From Burkholderia sp. Ax-1719 (GTDB lineage: Bacteria > Pseudomonadota > Gammaproteobacteria > Burkholderiales > Burkholderiaceae): a DNA stretch of 64,000 bases. The notes beneath the pieces were generated by a model, which made no database searches, was not told where the DNA came from, and worked only from the letters and a program-made list of their open reading frames with translations. The stretch lies in the NCBI RefSeq assembly GCF_011753055.1, contig NZ_VWWJ01000009.1, positions 186,001 through 250,000 of the forward strand. The letters are read 5' to 3'. The position numbers and the translations under genes were made by a program. Shown here one piece after another: positions 37,839-47,036 of this stretch (position 1 is the stretch's first letter; the number at the start of each line of letters is the position of its first letter).

Positions 37839-38738
37839 TCAGCGCCCGTGGCCGCTCGCGAAATGATCGATCAGATCATTGAACGCACCGGGGCGCGCCA
37901 AGTTCATGCCGTGCGAAGCGCCCTCCACCGTCGCGCGGCGCGCGTCAGGCATCCATTCTTCCAGCGCAGCTGCGGCGCGCTGGAACATCACCGGGCTCAG
38001 TTCCCCGTCGATCAGCAACACCGGGCAGCCGACCTCGGCGGCTTCCTCGCGCGTGTACGGCGCGAGCGGGTCGAGAAACTGCGGCCCGAGCGTGTGCGCA
38101 TTGTCGATCGCCATCTGGCGGAACGAACGCGTGCTCTTGGCCCAGAAACCGGGACGGCTCACCGAATCGACGAACAGTTCCAGTCCTGCATCCACTTCGC
38201 CGGACTCGATCAGTTGCACCGCGCGGGCGCGCAATGCGTTGATCGTCTCGGGCAGCTTCGCGAGGCTCTGGCCTGGCTGCTGCACCGGGCCGCCCGGATC
38301 GGCGAGCGTAAGCGACTGCAGATGCTGCGGATAGCGGCGTGCAAAGTGGTACGCCACCGAACCGCCGCGCGAATGACCGATCACGTGCGCCGGTCCCGCG
38401 CCGAAGGCGTCGATGAACTGTGCGACTTCGTCGGCGTGACGGCTCCAGCTGAACGGCTCGGCGCCCGCGCTGTCGGGCGCGGGCCAATAATGCGTGAGAC
38501 TCACGGAGACGCAACGGTAGTGCTCGCCCAGGCCCGCAAGCTGCGGCTGCCAGTAGCGATAGTCACAAAGCGACCCGTGGATGAAAAGGAGCAATTCGCC
38601 CTTACCGGTTTCGACATATGGCATGGGCTGCCCGCCGGGCAGTTCGACGAACGACCCGGGAGCGGGAAATACGGCTTGATTCACGGCTGGATGATGACTG
38701 ACGAAAGCTGACGAAGGAACGGCGCAGACAACCTGCAA
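37839..38738 (-). CDS. Alpha/beta-fold hydrolase
   Basis: The 299-residue reading frame begins at a TTG; a GTG at 38684 is an alternative, and the true start is uncertain. The fold is clear: oxyanion region LLLFIHGSLCDYRYWQP, nucleophile Ser in HVIGHSRGGSVAYHFA, acid in LLIDGELSP and His in EGASHGMN. It belongs to the broad esterase/haloalkane-dehalogenase-like group; no substrate can be named. It is monocistronic with its own terminator. Confidence 0.85.
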   Translation of the reverse strand: MQVVCAVPSSAFVSHHPAVNQAVFPAPGSFVELPGGQPMPYVETGKGELLLFIHGSLCDYRYWQPQLAGLGEHYRCVSVSLTHYWPAPDSAGAEPFSWSRHADEVAQFIDAFGAGPAHVIGHSRGGSVAYHFARRYPQHLQSLTLADPGGPVQQPGQSLAKLPETINALRARAVQLIESGEVDAGLELFVDSVSRPGFWAKSTRSFRQMAIDNAHTLGPQFLDPLAPYTREEAAEVGCPVLLIDGELSPVMFQRAAAALEEWMPDARRATVEGASHGMNLARPGAFNDLIDHFASGHGR

Positions 38739-38862
38739 ACGCTGCGGCGCCCGACGTAATTCAGGGTAACAAGAAAAGCGAAAGGCGCGTATTGTCGCAC
38801 GAGCGCGCCCGGGCCGCCGGGCCTCGCTTTGAGCGGCCCCTGCGCGCGGGTTCCCGCAGGGA

Positions 38863-39963
38863 TCAGTCGTAGGCGCTGAAGGCCGGCTGGTCTGCCGCCA
38901 CGGCGCCCGCAGCCGCCGCGCCCGCGCCGCGCACGGCGCAGGTCAAGGGCGCATCGGCCACCCGCACCGGCACGCCCAGTTCGGCCGCCAGACACTGGTC
39001 GAGGCGCCCCAGCAGCGCGCCGCCGCCAGTCAGCACGATGCCGCTATCGGCGATATCGGTCACGAGTTCGGGCGGCGCGCTCTCAAACACCTGGCGCACC
39101 ACGCCGATCACCTGACGCAGCGGGAAGGCCAGCGCATCGGCGATATCTTCGCTGGTGATTTCGATGGTGCGCGGCAGGCCGTCTTCGAGGCTGCGGCCCG
39201 TTGCGCGCAGGCGCTCGACGGGCTCGCCGCGCAGCGCGCTGCCGATCGTCACTTTGAGGTGCTCGGCGGTCTGCTCGCCCAGAATCACGCCGTAGAGATT
39301 GCGCACGTGCTCGATGATGGCGCGGTCGAACTGGTCGCCGCCCACCCGCAGCGAACCGCCGCACGCCACGCTGCCCAGCGCGATCACGCCCACTTCCGTC
39401 GTGCCGCCGCCGATATCGACGACCATCGATCCGGTCGCCGCGCTCACCGGCAGCCCGGCGCCCAGCGCGGACGCCAGCGATTCGTCGATCAAGTTCACGC
39501 TGGCCGCGCCCGATGCGAAAGCCGCTTCGCGGATCGCGCGGCGCTCGACGCGCGTGGCGTCGCCCGGCACGCAGACCGTGAACGCCGAACGGCGGCTGAG
39601 CAGGCGACGTGGCTTCGCCATCGCCACGAAGCGGCGCATCATGTGCTCGGCCGCGAGGAAATCGGCGATCACGCCGTGCGACAACGGCTTCACGGTTTCG
39701 AGATTCTGCGGCGCGCGCCCGACGAGCGCCTTGGCTTCCGTGCCGACGGCGGCGACGCTCGCATCAGCGCCCTTGCCTTTGATCTTGCGGCTCTTGTAAC
39801 CGTTGCGCTCGAAGCAGACTACGGAAGGCTGGTCGAGCACGATGCCGCCCTCCGCCGTGTAGATCAGCGTATTGGCCGTGCCGAGGTCGACCGCCACCGA
39901 GTTGCGGTCGGCGTGGCGGGACAGTGTGTGCAGAAATGATGATTGCCGCGTGGCTCGGGCCAT
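38863..39963 (-). CDS. MreB/actin-like protein, accessory paralogue
   Basis: The 366-residue protein has the actin-fold motifs of MreB: SVAVDLGTANTLIYTAEGGI (phosphate 1), VVDIGGGTTEVGVIALG (phosphate 2), and GIVLTGGGALLGRLDQCL (adenosine). It lacks mreC, mreD and mrdAB neighbours, which form an operon with the primary mreB in Burkholderia, so this is a second copy. The loop ATRQSSFLHTLSRHADRNS before the first motif replaces the usual short start. Start 39963 is the only ATG close to the fold; the frame remains open to 40086. A shape or specialised role is inferred. Confidence 0.87.
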   Translation of the reverse strand: MARATRQSSFLHTLSRHADRNSVAVDLGTANTLIYTAEGGIVLDQPSVVCFERNGYKSRKIKGKGADASVAAVGTEAKALVGRAPQNLETVKPLSHGVIADFLAAEHMMRRFVAMAKPRRLLSRRSAFTVCVPGDATRVERRAIREAAFASGAASVNLIDESLASALGAGLPVSAATGSMVVDIGGGTTEVGVIALGSVACGGSLRVGGDQFDRAIIEHVRNLYGVILGEQTAEHLKVTIGSALRGEPVERLRATGRSLEDGLPRTIEITSEDIADALAFPLRQVIGVVRQVFESAPPELVTDIADSGIVLTGGGALLGRLDQCLAAELGVPVRVADAPLTCAVRGAGAAAAGAVAADQPAFSAYD

Positions 39964-40040
39964 GTCGTCGTTGTGTATGAGGAGCGCGCGCGCCGGCGGC
40001 ACGCTCCCGGAATCCGAACCCGGCGCTTCGTCGTCGAAAC

Positions 40041-40132
40041 AATCGTTAGTGCAATCGTCTGAACAAATCGTAACGATAAGAAACAATCAGCTGAACTATT
40101 CAATCCCCGATTGAACGATTCTGCTGACGATT
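40041..40132. repeat. Array of AATCGT/ACGATT hexamers upstream of mreB paralogue
   Basis: AATCGT occurs at 40041, 40053 and 40066, and its reverse complement ACGATT at 40115 and 40127, at 12-13-bp steps on each side. The array sits 78-170 bp before the chosen start of the MreB-like gene. This regular spacing suggests a multi-site operator. Confidence 0.4.
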
Positions 40133-40275
40133 AACTCTTGGCGAATGATGCAACGCGCGCCGGGCGCATGGAGCCATGACGGCCCACTGGCTCTGTTTAC
40201 GGCATCAGCCGGGCGAGACTTTAACCGCAACAGAAATAACCCGACAGCGTAAACGCGAAGTGTGGAAAAAATGCG

Positions 40276-40301
40276 TCAGGCCGCCATGTTGTGCGGCCTG
40301 A
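40276..40301 (-). terminator. Terminator of carboxylesterase gene
   Basis: TCAGGCCGC pairs perfectly with GCGGCCTGA across an 8-base loop. On the minus strand a run of six T follows within 5 bases. It lies 56 bp after the hydrolase stop. Confidence 0.75.
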
Positions 40302-40356
40302 GCTGATTGACACGGCGGGACGGGCGTCGCGCGTGGAGGGGTTTTCTGGCGTGTAG

Positions 40357-41001
40357 TTAGCCCAGCACGCGCACCAGCGCATCGCGGCCCAGCATCGCGC
40401 CTTGCGCCGTGATCGTGTGACCGACGCCTGGCAGCGCGTAAGCGGCCACTGCATAGCCCGCGTCGCTGAACGCGGTCGCCGCACGTTCAAGTTCCTGCAC
40501 GGGGATCACGTTGTCGTCTTCGCCGTGCACGAGCGTGAGCGGCGTGCGGTTCTGCGCGGACACCGGCGCCGAAAGACGTCCCGCGTAAGCGACCACGCCC
40601 GCGAAACCGGCGGGCTGCGTCGCTACCAGATAGAGCGACATGATCGAGCCTTGCGAGAAGCCCACCAGCGCAAGCTTATCGGCGCCCAGGCCCCAGTGCG
40701 CGAGTTCATCGGCGAGACGTTTTTGCAGCACCGGCGCGGCTGCGGCCACGCGTGCACCGCGATTCGCTTCGTTCACGTCGCGCAGACTGAACCACTGACG
40801 CCCGCCAAAGCCACCGTCGAACGGCTCGCTGCCGTCGAGCGAGGCGAACGCGACGCCGGGCAGCGCATCGCGCCACGCATCGGCGAGCGGCATCAGATCG
40901 CGGGCATTGCTGCCCACGCCGTGCAGCAGCACGACCAGCGCGCGTGGCGCGCCTTCGGCCGGCGCGAGACGCCAGCCACCATCGAATTGTTCCCAGCTCA
41001 T
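40357..41001 (-). CDS. Phospholipase/carboxylesterase-family hydrolase
   Basis: The 214-residue protein resembles the YpfH/carboxylesterase type II group. Its motifs are VVLLHGVGSNARDLMPL, the nucleophile Ser in LVGFSQGSIMSLYL, Asp in VHGEDDNVIPV and His in LPGVGHTI. No signal peptide is seen. ATG 41001 is preferred to an in-frame codon 33 bp upstream because the conserved start of the fold follows it directly. The substrate is unknown. Confidence 0.88.
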   Translation of the reverse strand: MSWEQFDGGWRLAPAEGAPRALVVLLHGVGSNARDLMPLADAWRDALPGVAFASLDGSEPFDGGFGGRQWFSLRDVNEANRGARVAAAAPVLQKRLADELAHWGLGADKLALVGFSQGSIMSLYLVATQPAGFAGVVAYAGRLSAPVSAQNRTPLTLVHGEDDNVIPVQELERAATAFSDAGYAVAAYALPGVGHTITAQGAMLGRDALVRVLG

Positions 41002-41346
41002 TCTGGAGATCCCCTGTGGGCGTGTTTCTGACAAATGCGGACCCTGCGCGCGAGGGTCGATGTTGAAACGCCGGGCAGCGCGCTTGCGCTCCCCCGCGCC
41101 AGCCGCAAGGATACGCCGGGCTTGCAGATTGCGTCGGCGCGACCGCCAGGCGAAAGGCCATAGTCAGCACGACGCACGCGCGCACGGGCCGCTGCCAAGC
41201 CCCTTTCCCACGTGTGGCTGCTGACACCTGCCTGGATGGCCTTTGGCGATTGCGGTTATGCTTGCCGCAACTCCAGCCTGCCTCGCGCGGGCTTTTCCAG
41301 CTTTGCAGCACCGGTTTTGCATCACCGGATCACGCGGAGAAGAAGC

Positions 41347-42930
41347 TTGAACCAGCCAGCTGCCTCAGCCACGCCTCCCGCCCCGCCGGCCCCACCCGCG
41401 CCGCCGCCGCTCGAAGGCGGCCGGCTGATTCTCGCAACCGTCGCCGTGGCGCTGGCGACCTTCATGAACGTGCTGGACACCTCGATCGCCAACGTCGCCA
41501 TTCCGACGATTTCGGGCGACCTGGGCGTGTCGGTGGACGAAGGCACCTGGGTCATCACGGTGTTCGCGGCAGCCAATGCCGTGTCGATTCCGCTGACCGG
41601 CTGGCTTACGCAGCGCTTTGGCCAGGTGCGCCTGTTCGTGGCGTCGATTCTTTCCTTCGTACTCGCCTCCTGGCTTTGCGGCATCGCGCCCAGCCTGCCC
41701 TTTCTGCTGATCGCCCGCGTATTGCAGGGCGCGGTGGCCGGCCCGCTGATTCCGCTCTCGCAAGCGATCCTCTTAGGCTCCTGGCCGAAGGACAAATCGT
41801 CGACGGCGCTCGCCTTCTGGGCCATGACCACGACGGTCGGCCCGATTGCCGGCCCCGCGCTCGGCGGCTGGATCACCGACAGCTACAACTGGTCGTGGAT
41901 CTTCTACATCAACATTCCGGTGGGGCTGTTCGCGGGCTTCGTGACATGGAGCATCTACCGCAACCGCGAATCGCCCACGCGCAAGCCGCCCATCGACATC
42001 GTGGGCCTGGGTCTTTTGATCGCCTGGGTCGCGTCGCTGCAAATCCTGCTCGACAAAGGCAAGGACCTCGACTGGTTCAACTCGCCCCTGATCGTGGGGC
42101 TGGGCGTGGTGGCGCTGATCAGCTTCGCGTTCTTCCTCGTGTGGGAATTGACCGAAGCGCATCCCATCGTCGATTTGAGGCTATTCGGGCAGCGCAACTT
42201 CCTGGGCGGCACGATTGCGATTTCGGTGGCGTATGGCGTGTTCTTCGGCAATCTCGTGCTACTGCCGCAGTGGATGCAGGAATACCTGAACTACCGCTCC
42301 GTCGATGCGGGGCTGGTGACCGCGCCGCTCGGGATTTTCGCCGTGATTCTCGCGCCGGTCGTGGGGCGCATCCTGCCGCGCTCGGATGCGCGCATTATCG
42401 CCACCTGCGCGTTCGTGCTGTTCGCCGTGGTGTTCTTCATGCGCTCAAGATACGTGATCGAGATCGACACGTTCCATCTCGTGCTGCCCACGCTGCTGCA
42501 GGGCATTCCGATGGCGCTGTTCTTCGTGCCGCTTACCGCAATCATTCTGGCGGGGCAGCCGCCAGGCAGGATACCGGCGGCGGCGGGTCTGTCGAACTTC
42601 GTGCGCGTGTTCTGCGGCGCGGTGGGCACATCGATCTCGACGAACGCCTGGAACAACCGCACGGTGCTGCACCACGAACGTCTTACAGAACAGGCTTCGA
42701 TCGACAATCCCGTGTTTCGCCAGTCGATCGAAAACACGCAGACGCTCCTGCATATCAGCGAGCCATCGGCGCGCGCGCTGTTCGACTTCCAGCTAACGAC
42801 GCAGGCCGCGATGATGGGCCTGAACGACATCTTCTATATCTCGGCGATCATCTTTCTCGCCATCATTCCGCTGATCTGGATCACGAAGTCAACGCGCGGC
42901 GGTGGCGGCGGCGCAGCCGGGGCGCACTGA
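41347..42930 (+). CDS. EmrB/QacA-type DHA2 multidrug transporter
   Basis: The 527-residue, 14-helix protein has NVLDTSIANVAIPTISGDLG (DHA2 motif C/D region) and GPALGGWITDSYNWSWIFYI. I chose a TTG at 41347 behind GGAGAAG; the frame is open to 41212 without a better site. It begins with a Pro/Ala-rich cytoplasmic tail (SATPPAPPAPPAPPPLEGG). No EmrA membrane fusion gene is adjacent. Its last 50 bp overlap the convergent DauA-like gene. Confidence 0.9.
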   Translation: MNQPAASATPPAPPAPPAPPPLEGGRLILATVAVALATFMNVLDTSIANVAIPTISGDLGVSVDEGTWVITVFAAANAVSIPLTGWLTQRFGQVRLFVASILSFVLASWLCGIAPSLPFLLIARVLQGAVAGPLIPLSQAILLGSWPKDKSSTALAFWAMTTTVGPIAGPALGGWITDSYNWSWIFYINIPVGLFAGFVTWSIYRNRESPTRKPPIDIVGLGLLIAWVASLQILLDKGKDLDWFNSPLIVGLGVVALISFAFFLVWELTEAHPIVDLRLFGQRNFLGGTIAISVAYGVFFGNLVLLPQWMQEYLNYRSVDAGLVTAPLGIFAVILAPVVGRILPRSDARIIATCAFVLFAVVFFMRSRYVIEIDTFHLVLPTLLQGIPMALFFVPLTAIILAGQPPGRIPAAAGLSNFVRVFCGAVGTSISTNAWNNRTVLHHERLTEQASIDNPVFRQSIENTQTLLHISEPSARALFDFQLTTQAAMMGLNDIFYISAIIFLAIIPLIWITKSTRGGGGGAAGAH

Positions 42931-44185
42931 AACGCCAGTCTCCGGCGAAGCGTTGCGGCGAATACGGCGCGGGATCGGTGAACGGCGTTTCGCCCGTCAT
43001 CATTTCCGCGACCAGACGCCCCGTCACCGGCCCGAGCGTCAGGCCATGATGGTTGTGGCCGAACGCGAACCACAGCCCCGCGTGGCGCGGCGCAGGACCG
43101 AGCACCGGGCGCATGTCCGGCGTGCAGGGACGCATGCCCATCCACGGTTTGTCATCGAGTCGCCCGCCTAGCCCGAACACCGGCCGCGCGGCGCGCTCGG
43201 CGGCGTCGAGCTGCGCATAGTTGGGCGGCCGGTTGCGCGTGGTCAGTTCCACGCCGGTCGTCAGACGCAGGCCGCGCCGCATCGGCGCCACCACATAACC
43301 GCCTTCGATATCCACCACGGGTCGCAATAACGGTGCGCCTGCCGCGCTCGCGTAGTGCATGTGATAGCCGCGCTTGGCCATCAGCGGCACGCGGTAACCC
43401 AGCGACGCCGTCACCTGATCCGACCACGGGCCCATCGCCACCACGGCGAGTTCCGCACCGAGCGGGCCCTCATCAGTCTGCACCTGCCAGCCGCTGCCTT
43501 GCGCGCGCAAGGTCTGCGCGTCGCCTTTCACGAACCGCCCGCCCTCGCGCACGAACAAGTCCGCGTAGCCCTTCACGAGCGCGCCGGGATCGGCCACGCT
43601 CGCCGGATCGATCCAGTGGATCGCGCCCGCATACCCTTCGCTGAGCGAGGCCTCGGCGGCGCGCAAGCCTGCGGCGTCGAAAGTCTCCGTGCGCAGACCA
43701 TGCTCCGCGGCAAGATGCGTGGCCGCCTCACGCTCGCGCTCGAATTGCTCCGCCGAACGATACGCCTCCAGCCAGCCGACCGGACGCACGAGCGCCTGCA
43801 AGTCAGTGCGCGCGATCAGCGCCTCGTGCTCCGCGACGCAACGCGAAATGAGCGGCAGCATATCGCGCGCCGCGCCCGCCAGCCGCTGCGGCGCGGACTC
43901 GCGCCAGAACGTGGCAAGCCAGCGCGCGTAGGCAGGCAGCGAGCGCACGTCGTAGCGCAGCATCGTCGAATCGTTGCGCGCGAGGCGCAGCAGCGTGCGC
44001 CAGTCGCGCGGGAAGCCATACGGCACCACCGACGACGCCTCGATCAGCCCGGCGTTGCCGAAACTGGTCTCCTCGCCGGGCGCGCGCCGATCCACCAGCG
44101 TGACGCGCACGCCCCGCGCCTGCAGATGCAGCGCCACGCTCACGCCGACGATGCCCGCGCCGAGCACGATCGCGTCCTTGCTCAT
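42881..44185 (-). CDS. dauA: FAD-dependent D-amino acid (D-arginine-type) dehydrogenase
   Basis: The 434-residue flavoprotein starts with the FAD dinucleotide motif AIVLGAGIVGVSVALHLQAR and has the DAO/DadA-type C-terminal block FAFGHNHHGLTLGPVTGRLV. It oxidises D-amino acids to imino/2-oxo acids. Next to it are a basic amino-acid binding protein, an ornithine-cyclodeaminase-family gene and a YheO-type regulator, the set seen in the Pseudomonas aeruginosa dauBAR locus for D-to-L arginine conversion. The symbol therefore rests on context. The 3' end overlaps the EmrB-type gene by 50 bp, tail to tail. Confidence 0.8.
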   Translation of the reverse strand: MSKDAIVLGAGIVGVSVALHLQARGVRVTLVDRRAPGEETSFGNAGLIEASSVVPYGFPRDWRTLLRLARNDSTMLRYDVRSLPAYARWLATFWRESAPQRLAGAARDMLPLISRCVAEHEALIARTDLQALVRPVGWLEAYRSAEQFEREREAATHLAAEHGLRTETFDAAGLRAAEASLSEGYAGAIHWIDPASVADPGALVKGYADLFVREGGRFVKGDAQTLRAQGSGWQVQTDEGPLGAELAVVAMGPWSDQVTASLGYRVPLMAKRGYHMHYASAAGAPLLRPVVDIEGGYVVAPMRRGLRLTTGVELTTRNRPPNYAQLDAAERAARPVFGLGGRLDDKPWMGMRPCTPDMRPVLGPAPRHAGLWFAFGHNHHGLTLGPVTGRLVAEMMTGETPFTDPAPYSPQRFAGDWRFSAPRLRRRHRRALTS

Positions 44186-44236
44186 GCCATTCCTCTGGAG
44201 TCCATAGCAGTTCGTGAAGTTACCATCGATACCCCG

Positions 44237-45052
44237 TCACTTCGCGACGATGTCGCGGCCAAAATATTTCATCGACAGTTTTGCGAGCGTGCCGTCCTGA
44301 CGCAGCGAATCGAGCGCCGCGACCACCTTGGCCCGCAACGCCGCGTCGTTCTTGCGCAGGCCGAAGCCGGTGCCCTCGCCGAGCGTGGCGGGGTCCTTGA
44401 GCGGCGCGCCCGCGAAATCGAAGCCCTTGCCCTGCGGCTTCGACAGAAAGCCGTCGGTGGCAGTCTGCACTTCCTGCACGGCCCCGTCCAGACGCCCCGC
44501 CGCGAGGTCCGCAAAAATCTGGTCCTGGTTCTCATAGGTGACGATCGACACGCCCTGCGACGCCCAATGCTTGCGCACATAGTCTTCCTGCGTCGAGCCT
44601 TGCAGCACGCCGATCTGCTTGCCCTTGAGGCTCGCCGGCGTCGGCTGCAGGCCCGCACCGCGCTTCGCCACCATCTGGATCGGCATGACGTAGACAGCCG
44701 GCGTGAAATCGATCTGCTGACGGCGCTTGTCCGTGATGTTCATCGCCGAATTGATGACGTCGAACTTGCGCGCTTCCAGTGCCGCGATCAGACCATCGAA
44801 GCTGTTCTCGACCCACACGCATTTGACCTGCATGCGCTGGCATACGGCATTGCCGATGTCGATATCGAAGCCCTGCAACTGGCCCGACGGCGCCTTGCTC
44901 TCGAACGGCGGATACGACGCCTCCACGCCGAAACGCAAGGTCTGCGGGTCCTGCGCGTGCGCCGCCGTCATCATGCCGAGTCCCGCGCCCAGCAGCGCAG
45001 CCAGTCCCGCGAGCCGCGCACGGCGCGCATAGCGAATCGTCTTTGTGTTCAT
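44237..45052 (-). CDS. Amino-acid ABC transporter substrate-binding protein
   Basis: The 271-residue precursor has a signal peptide ending TAAHAQ and the lysine/arginine/ornithine-type fold: LRFGVEASYPPFESKAPSGQ, GFDIDIGNAVCQRMQVKCVW and DGLIAALEARKFDVINSAM. An ATG 12 bp upstream (45064) is equally possible. It is 51 bp upstream of the DauA-like gene on the same strand. No permease or ATPase gene lies in the cluster, so it must dock to a transporter encoded elsewhere. Confidence 0.9.
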   Translation of the reverse strand: MNTKTIRYARRARLAGLAALLGAGLGMMTAAHAQDPQTLRFGVEASYPPFESKAPSGQLQGFDIDIGNAVCQRMQVKCVWVENSFDGLIAALEARKFDVINSAMNITDKRRQQIDFTPAVYVMPIQMVAKRGAGLQPTPASLKGKQIGVLQGSTQEDYVRKHWASQGVSIVTYENQDQIFADLAAGRLDGAVQEVQTATDGFLSKPQGKGFDFAGAPLKDPATLGEGTGFGLRKNDAALRAKVVAALDSLRQDGTLAKLSMKYFGRDIVAK

Positions 45053-45128
45053 CGTCGTCACCATATCGAAATGAGGTCTTGAAGGTCGTCATGAGGTCGG
45101 GCGGCGGGCCGCAGCCACACGCCGAATA

Positions 45129-45173
45129 TAGACGAAAAATAAAAATAAAGTCTAGAATGGACAAAAAAGTCCA
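45129..45173. promoter_or_regulatory. Nested palindromes in the dau divergent promoter
   Basis: TAGAC at 45129-45133 faces GTCTA at 45150-45154 across an A-rich centre. Directly beside it TGGAC (45158-45162), AAAAAA and GTCCA (45169-45173) form a perfect repeat. They lie between the binding-protein gene and the dauB-like gene and are good candidates for the YheO-type regulator's operator. Confidence 0.5.
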
Positions 45174-45188
45174 CTCAGGAGCCGCACC

Positions 45189-46184
45189 ATGAACGCAACG
45201 ATCCTTCCGGGCGCGAGCGTCGCGCCGTTTATCGCCGATGCCGCGCAGGTTCGCGCCGCGCTGCCCGCCCTCGACGTGCGCGGCGCGCTCGCCGACATGT
45301 TCGGCTCGCTCGGACGCGGCAACGCGGTCCAGCCGCCGCAGACGCTCTCCCTCTTTCCGCAACAGGCGGGCGACTACATCACCTATCTGGGCGTGCTGGC
45401 CGAGGCCGGTGTGTTCGGCGCGAAACTCTCGCCCTACATTGCGGGCGTGGACGGCGCAAAGCCCATCATCACGGCCTGGACGGCGCTGATGTCGACCCAG
45501 ACCGGCCAGCCGCTGATGTGGTGCGACGCCGCACTGCTCACGACCGAACGCACCGCGGGCACCACCGCGCTGGCCGTCGACCAGCTCGCGCCGCGCGAAG
45601 CGCGTCGCCTTGCCGTGATCGGCGCGGGCGACGTGGCGCTCGCGCATATCCGCCACGTCGCGCCGCTGCGCGCGTGGGACAGCATCGCCGTGTGGTCGCC
45701 TTCGCTCGCGGGCGATGCGCAGCGTGCCGATCAGCTCCGCGCCGTGGACGCGCGCGTGAGCGTCGCCGAAAGTGCCGTGGCCTGCATCGCCGACGCCGAT
45801 GTCGTCATGCTCTGCACCTCGTCGGGCAAGCCGGTGATCGCGCTCGATGCGCTCACGAAACCGGCGCTCATCACCTCCATCAGCACCAACGTCGCCCAGG
45901 CGCATGAAATCGATCCGGCCGCGCTGCCCACGCTCGACGTGTATTGCGACTACCGTCGTACGACGCCGCACAGCGCCGGTGAAATGACGATTGCCGCGCG
46001 CGAGCACGGCTGGTCGCCGGATGCGATCGTCGGAGATCTGGGCGAACTCGCCAACGACGCCTGCCCGCGCCCCGGCTACACGCGTCATGTGTTCTTCCGC
46101 TCGATCGGGCTGGGCCTCGAAGACATGGCGGTGGCCTACGCGCTTTACACGCATCTGCGCGAACAGCAACATCGCGCGCCATGA
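45189..46184 (+). CDS. dauB: Ornithine cyclodeaminase/mu-crystallin-family dehydrogenase (DauB-like)
   Basis: The 331-residue protein has the family's NAD(P)-binding block LAVIGAGDVALAHIRHVAPL and a late DVYCDYRRTTPHSAGEM segment, with the conserved N-terminal substrate domain. In the dau pathway DauB reduces 2-ketoarginine-type imino acids to the L-amino acid with NAD(P)H, completing racemisation begun by DauA. CAGGAGC lies before the ATG. It is divergent from the binding protein and dauA. Substrate identity is inferred. Confidence 0.8.
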   Translation: MNATILPGASVAPFIADAAQVRAALPALDVRGALADMFGSLGRGNAVQPPQTLSLFPQQAGDYITYLGVLAEAGVFGAKLSPYIAGVDGAKPIITAWTALMSTQTGQPLMWCDAALLTTERTAGTTALAVDQLAPREARRLAVIGAGDVALAHIRHVAPLRAWDSIAVWSPSLAGDAQRADQLRAVDARVSVAESAVACIADADVVMLCTSSGKPVIALDALTKPALITSISTNVAQAHEIDPAALPTLDVYCDYRRTTPHSAGEMTIAAREHGWSPDAIVGDLGELANDACPRPGYTRHVFFRSIGLGLEDMAVAYALYTHLREQQHRAP

Positions 46185-46247
46185 GTCGCGCACAATAAGC
46201 AGTATCATCGTCGTCCTCTTCGATGCGACAGCCACGGTCCCCGTCCG

Positions 46248-46916
46248 ATGCAGAAAACGAAATCCGCCAGCAAGAAAGCGCCGCCGCATTCCGCGTCGCG
46301 TGCGCGCCTGCTCGAACGCTACGCGCACGTCGCGGACAGCATCACGACGCTGTTCTTCCCGTTCGCCGAAGTGGTGATCCACGATCTCGCCGATCAGACC
46401 GTGGCGTATCTTTCGAACAATCTCTCGAAGCGCGAGATCGGCGACGATTCCGCGCTTGAGGATGTCGAGGAAACCACGCGCAACAAGCTGCTCGGGCCGT
46501 ACGAGAAGGTGAACTGGGACGGCCGGCGCATGCGCTGCGTCAGCACGGCGCTGTTTGATGATGAAGGCCGCGCGGCGGGCGTCATGTGCATCAACTTCAA
46601 CATTGCCGCCTTCGACGACATGCAGTCGACGCTCGATCTGTTCCTGCGCGGTGCGGGTGTGATCGCGCAGCCGGAAGAACTGTTCAAGGACGACTGGCAG
46701 GAGCGCATCAACACGTTTCTGCACGGCTGGCTGCGCGAGCGCCAGGTGGCGCTCAACGCGCTCACGCGCGAGCACCGGCGCGAACTCGTCGAGGCGCTTC
46801 ATGCCGAAGGCGCGTTCAAGGGCAAGAGTTCGGCGAACTACGTGGCGAAGGTGCTGGGCATGGGGCGCGCCACGGTCTACAAGCATCTGCGCGAGATGAA
46901 GGGCGATGCGGGCTGA
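46248..46916 (+). CDS. dauR: YheO/DauR-type PAS-HTH regulator
   Basis: The 222-residue protein has an N-terminal YheO-like PAS domain (residues about 20-130, with ADSITTLFFPFAEVVIHDLA and GVMCINFNIAAFDDMQSTL). A C-terminal helix-turn-helix follows (RELVEALHAEGAFKGKSSAN, VAKVLGMGRATVYKHLREM). This is the architecture of DauR, repressor of the P. aeruginosa dau operon. It follows dauB after 63 bp on the same strand. Palindromes in the dau promoter are candidate sites. Confidence 0.84.
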   Translation: MQKTKSASKKAPPHSASRARLLERYAHVADSITTLFFPFAEVVIHDLADQTVAYLSNNLSKREIGDDSALEDVEETTRNKLLGPYEKVNWDGRRMRCVSTALFDDEGRAAGVMCINFNIAAFDDMQSTLDLFLRGAGVIAQPEELFKDDWQERINTFLHGWLRERQVALNALTREHRRELVEALHAEGAFKGKSSANYVAKVLGMGRATVYKHLREMKGDAG

Positions 46917-47036
46917 ATGGCCGTTGATCGACGATTGATCGCCCTGGCCGCGATGGAGTCGCGCCGCAGCGGGTGAATCGCTACAATCGCCGGACTGCGG
47001 CGCGCGCCCGGCCGCGCCGCCCTTCTCGCGACGTCC

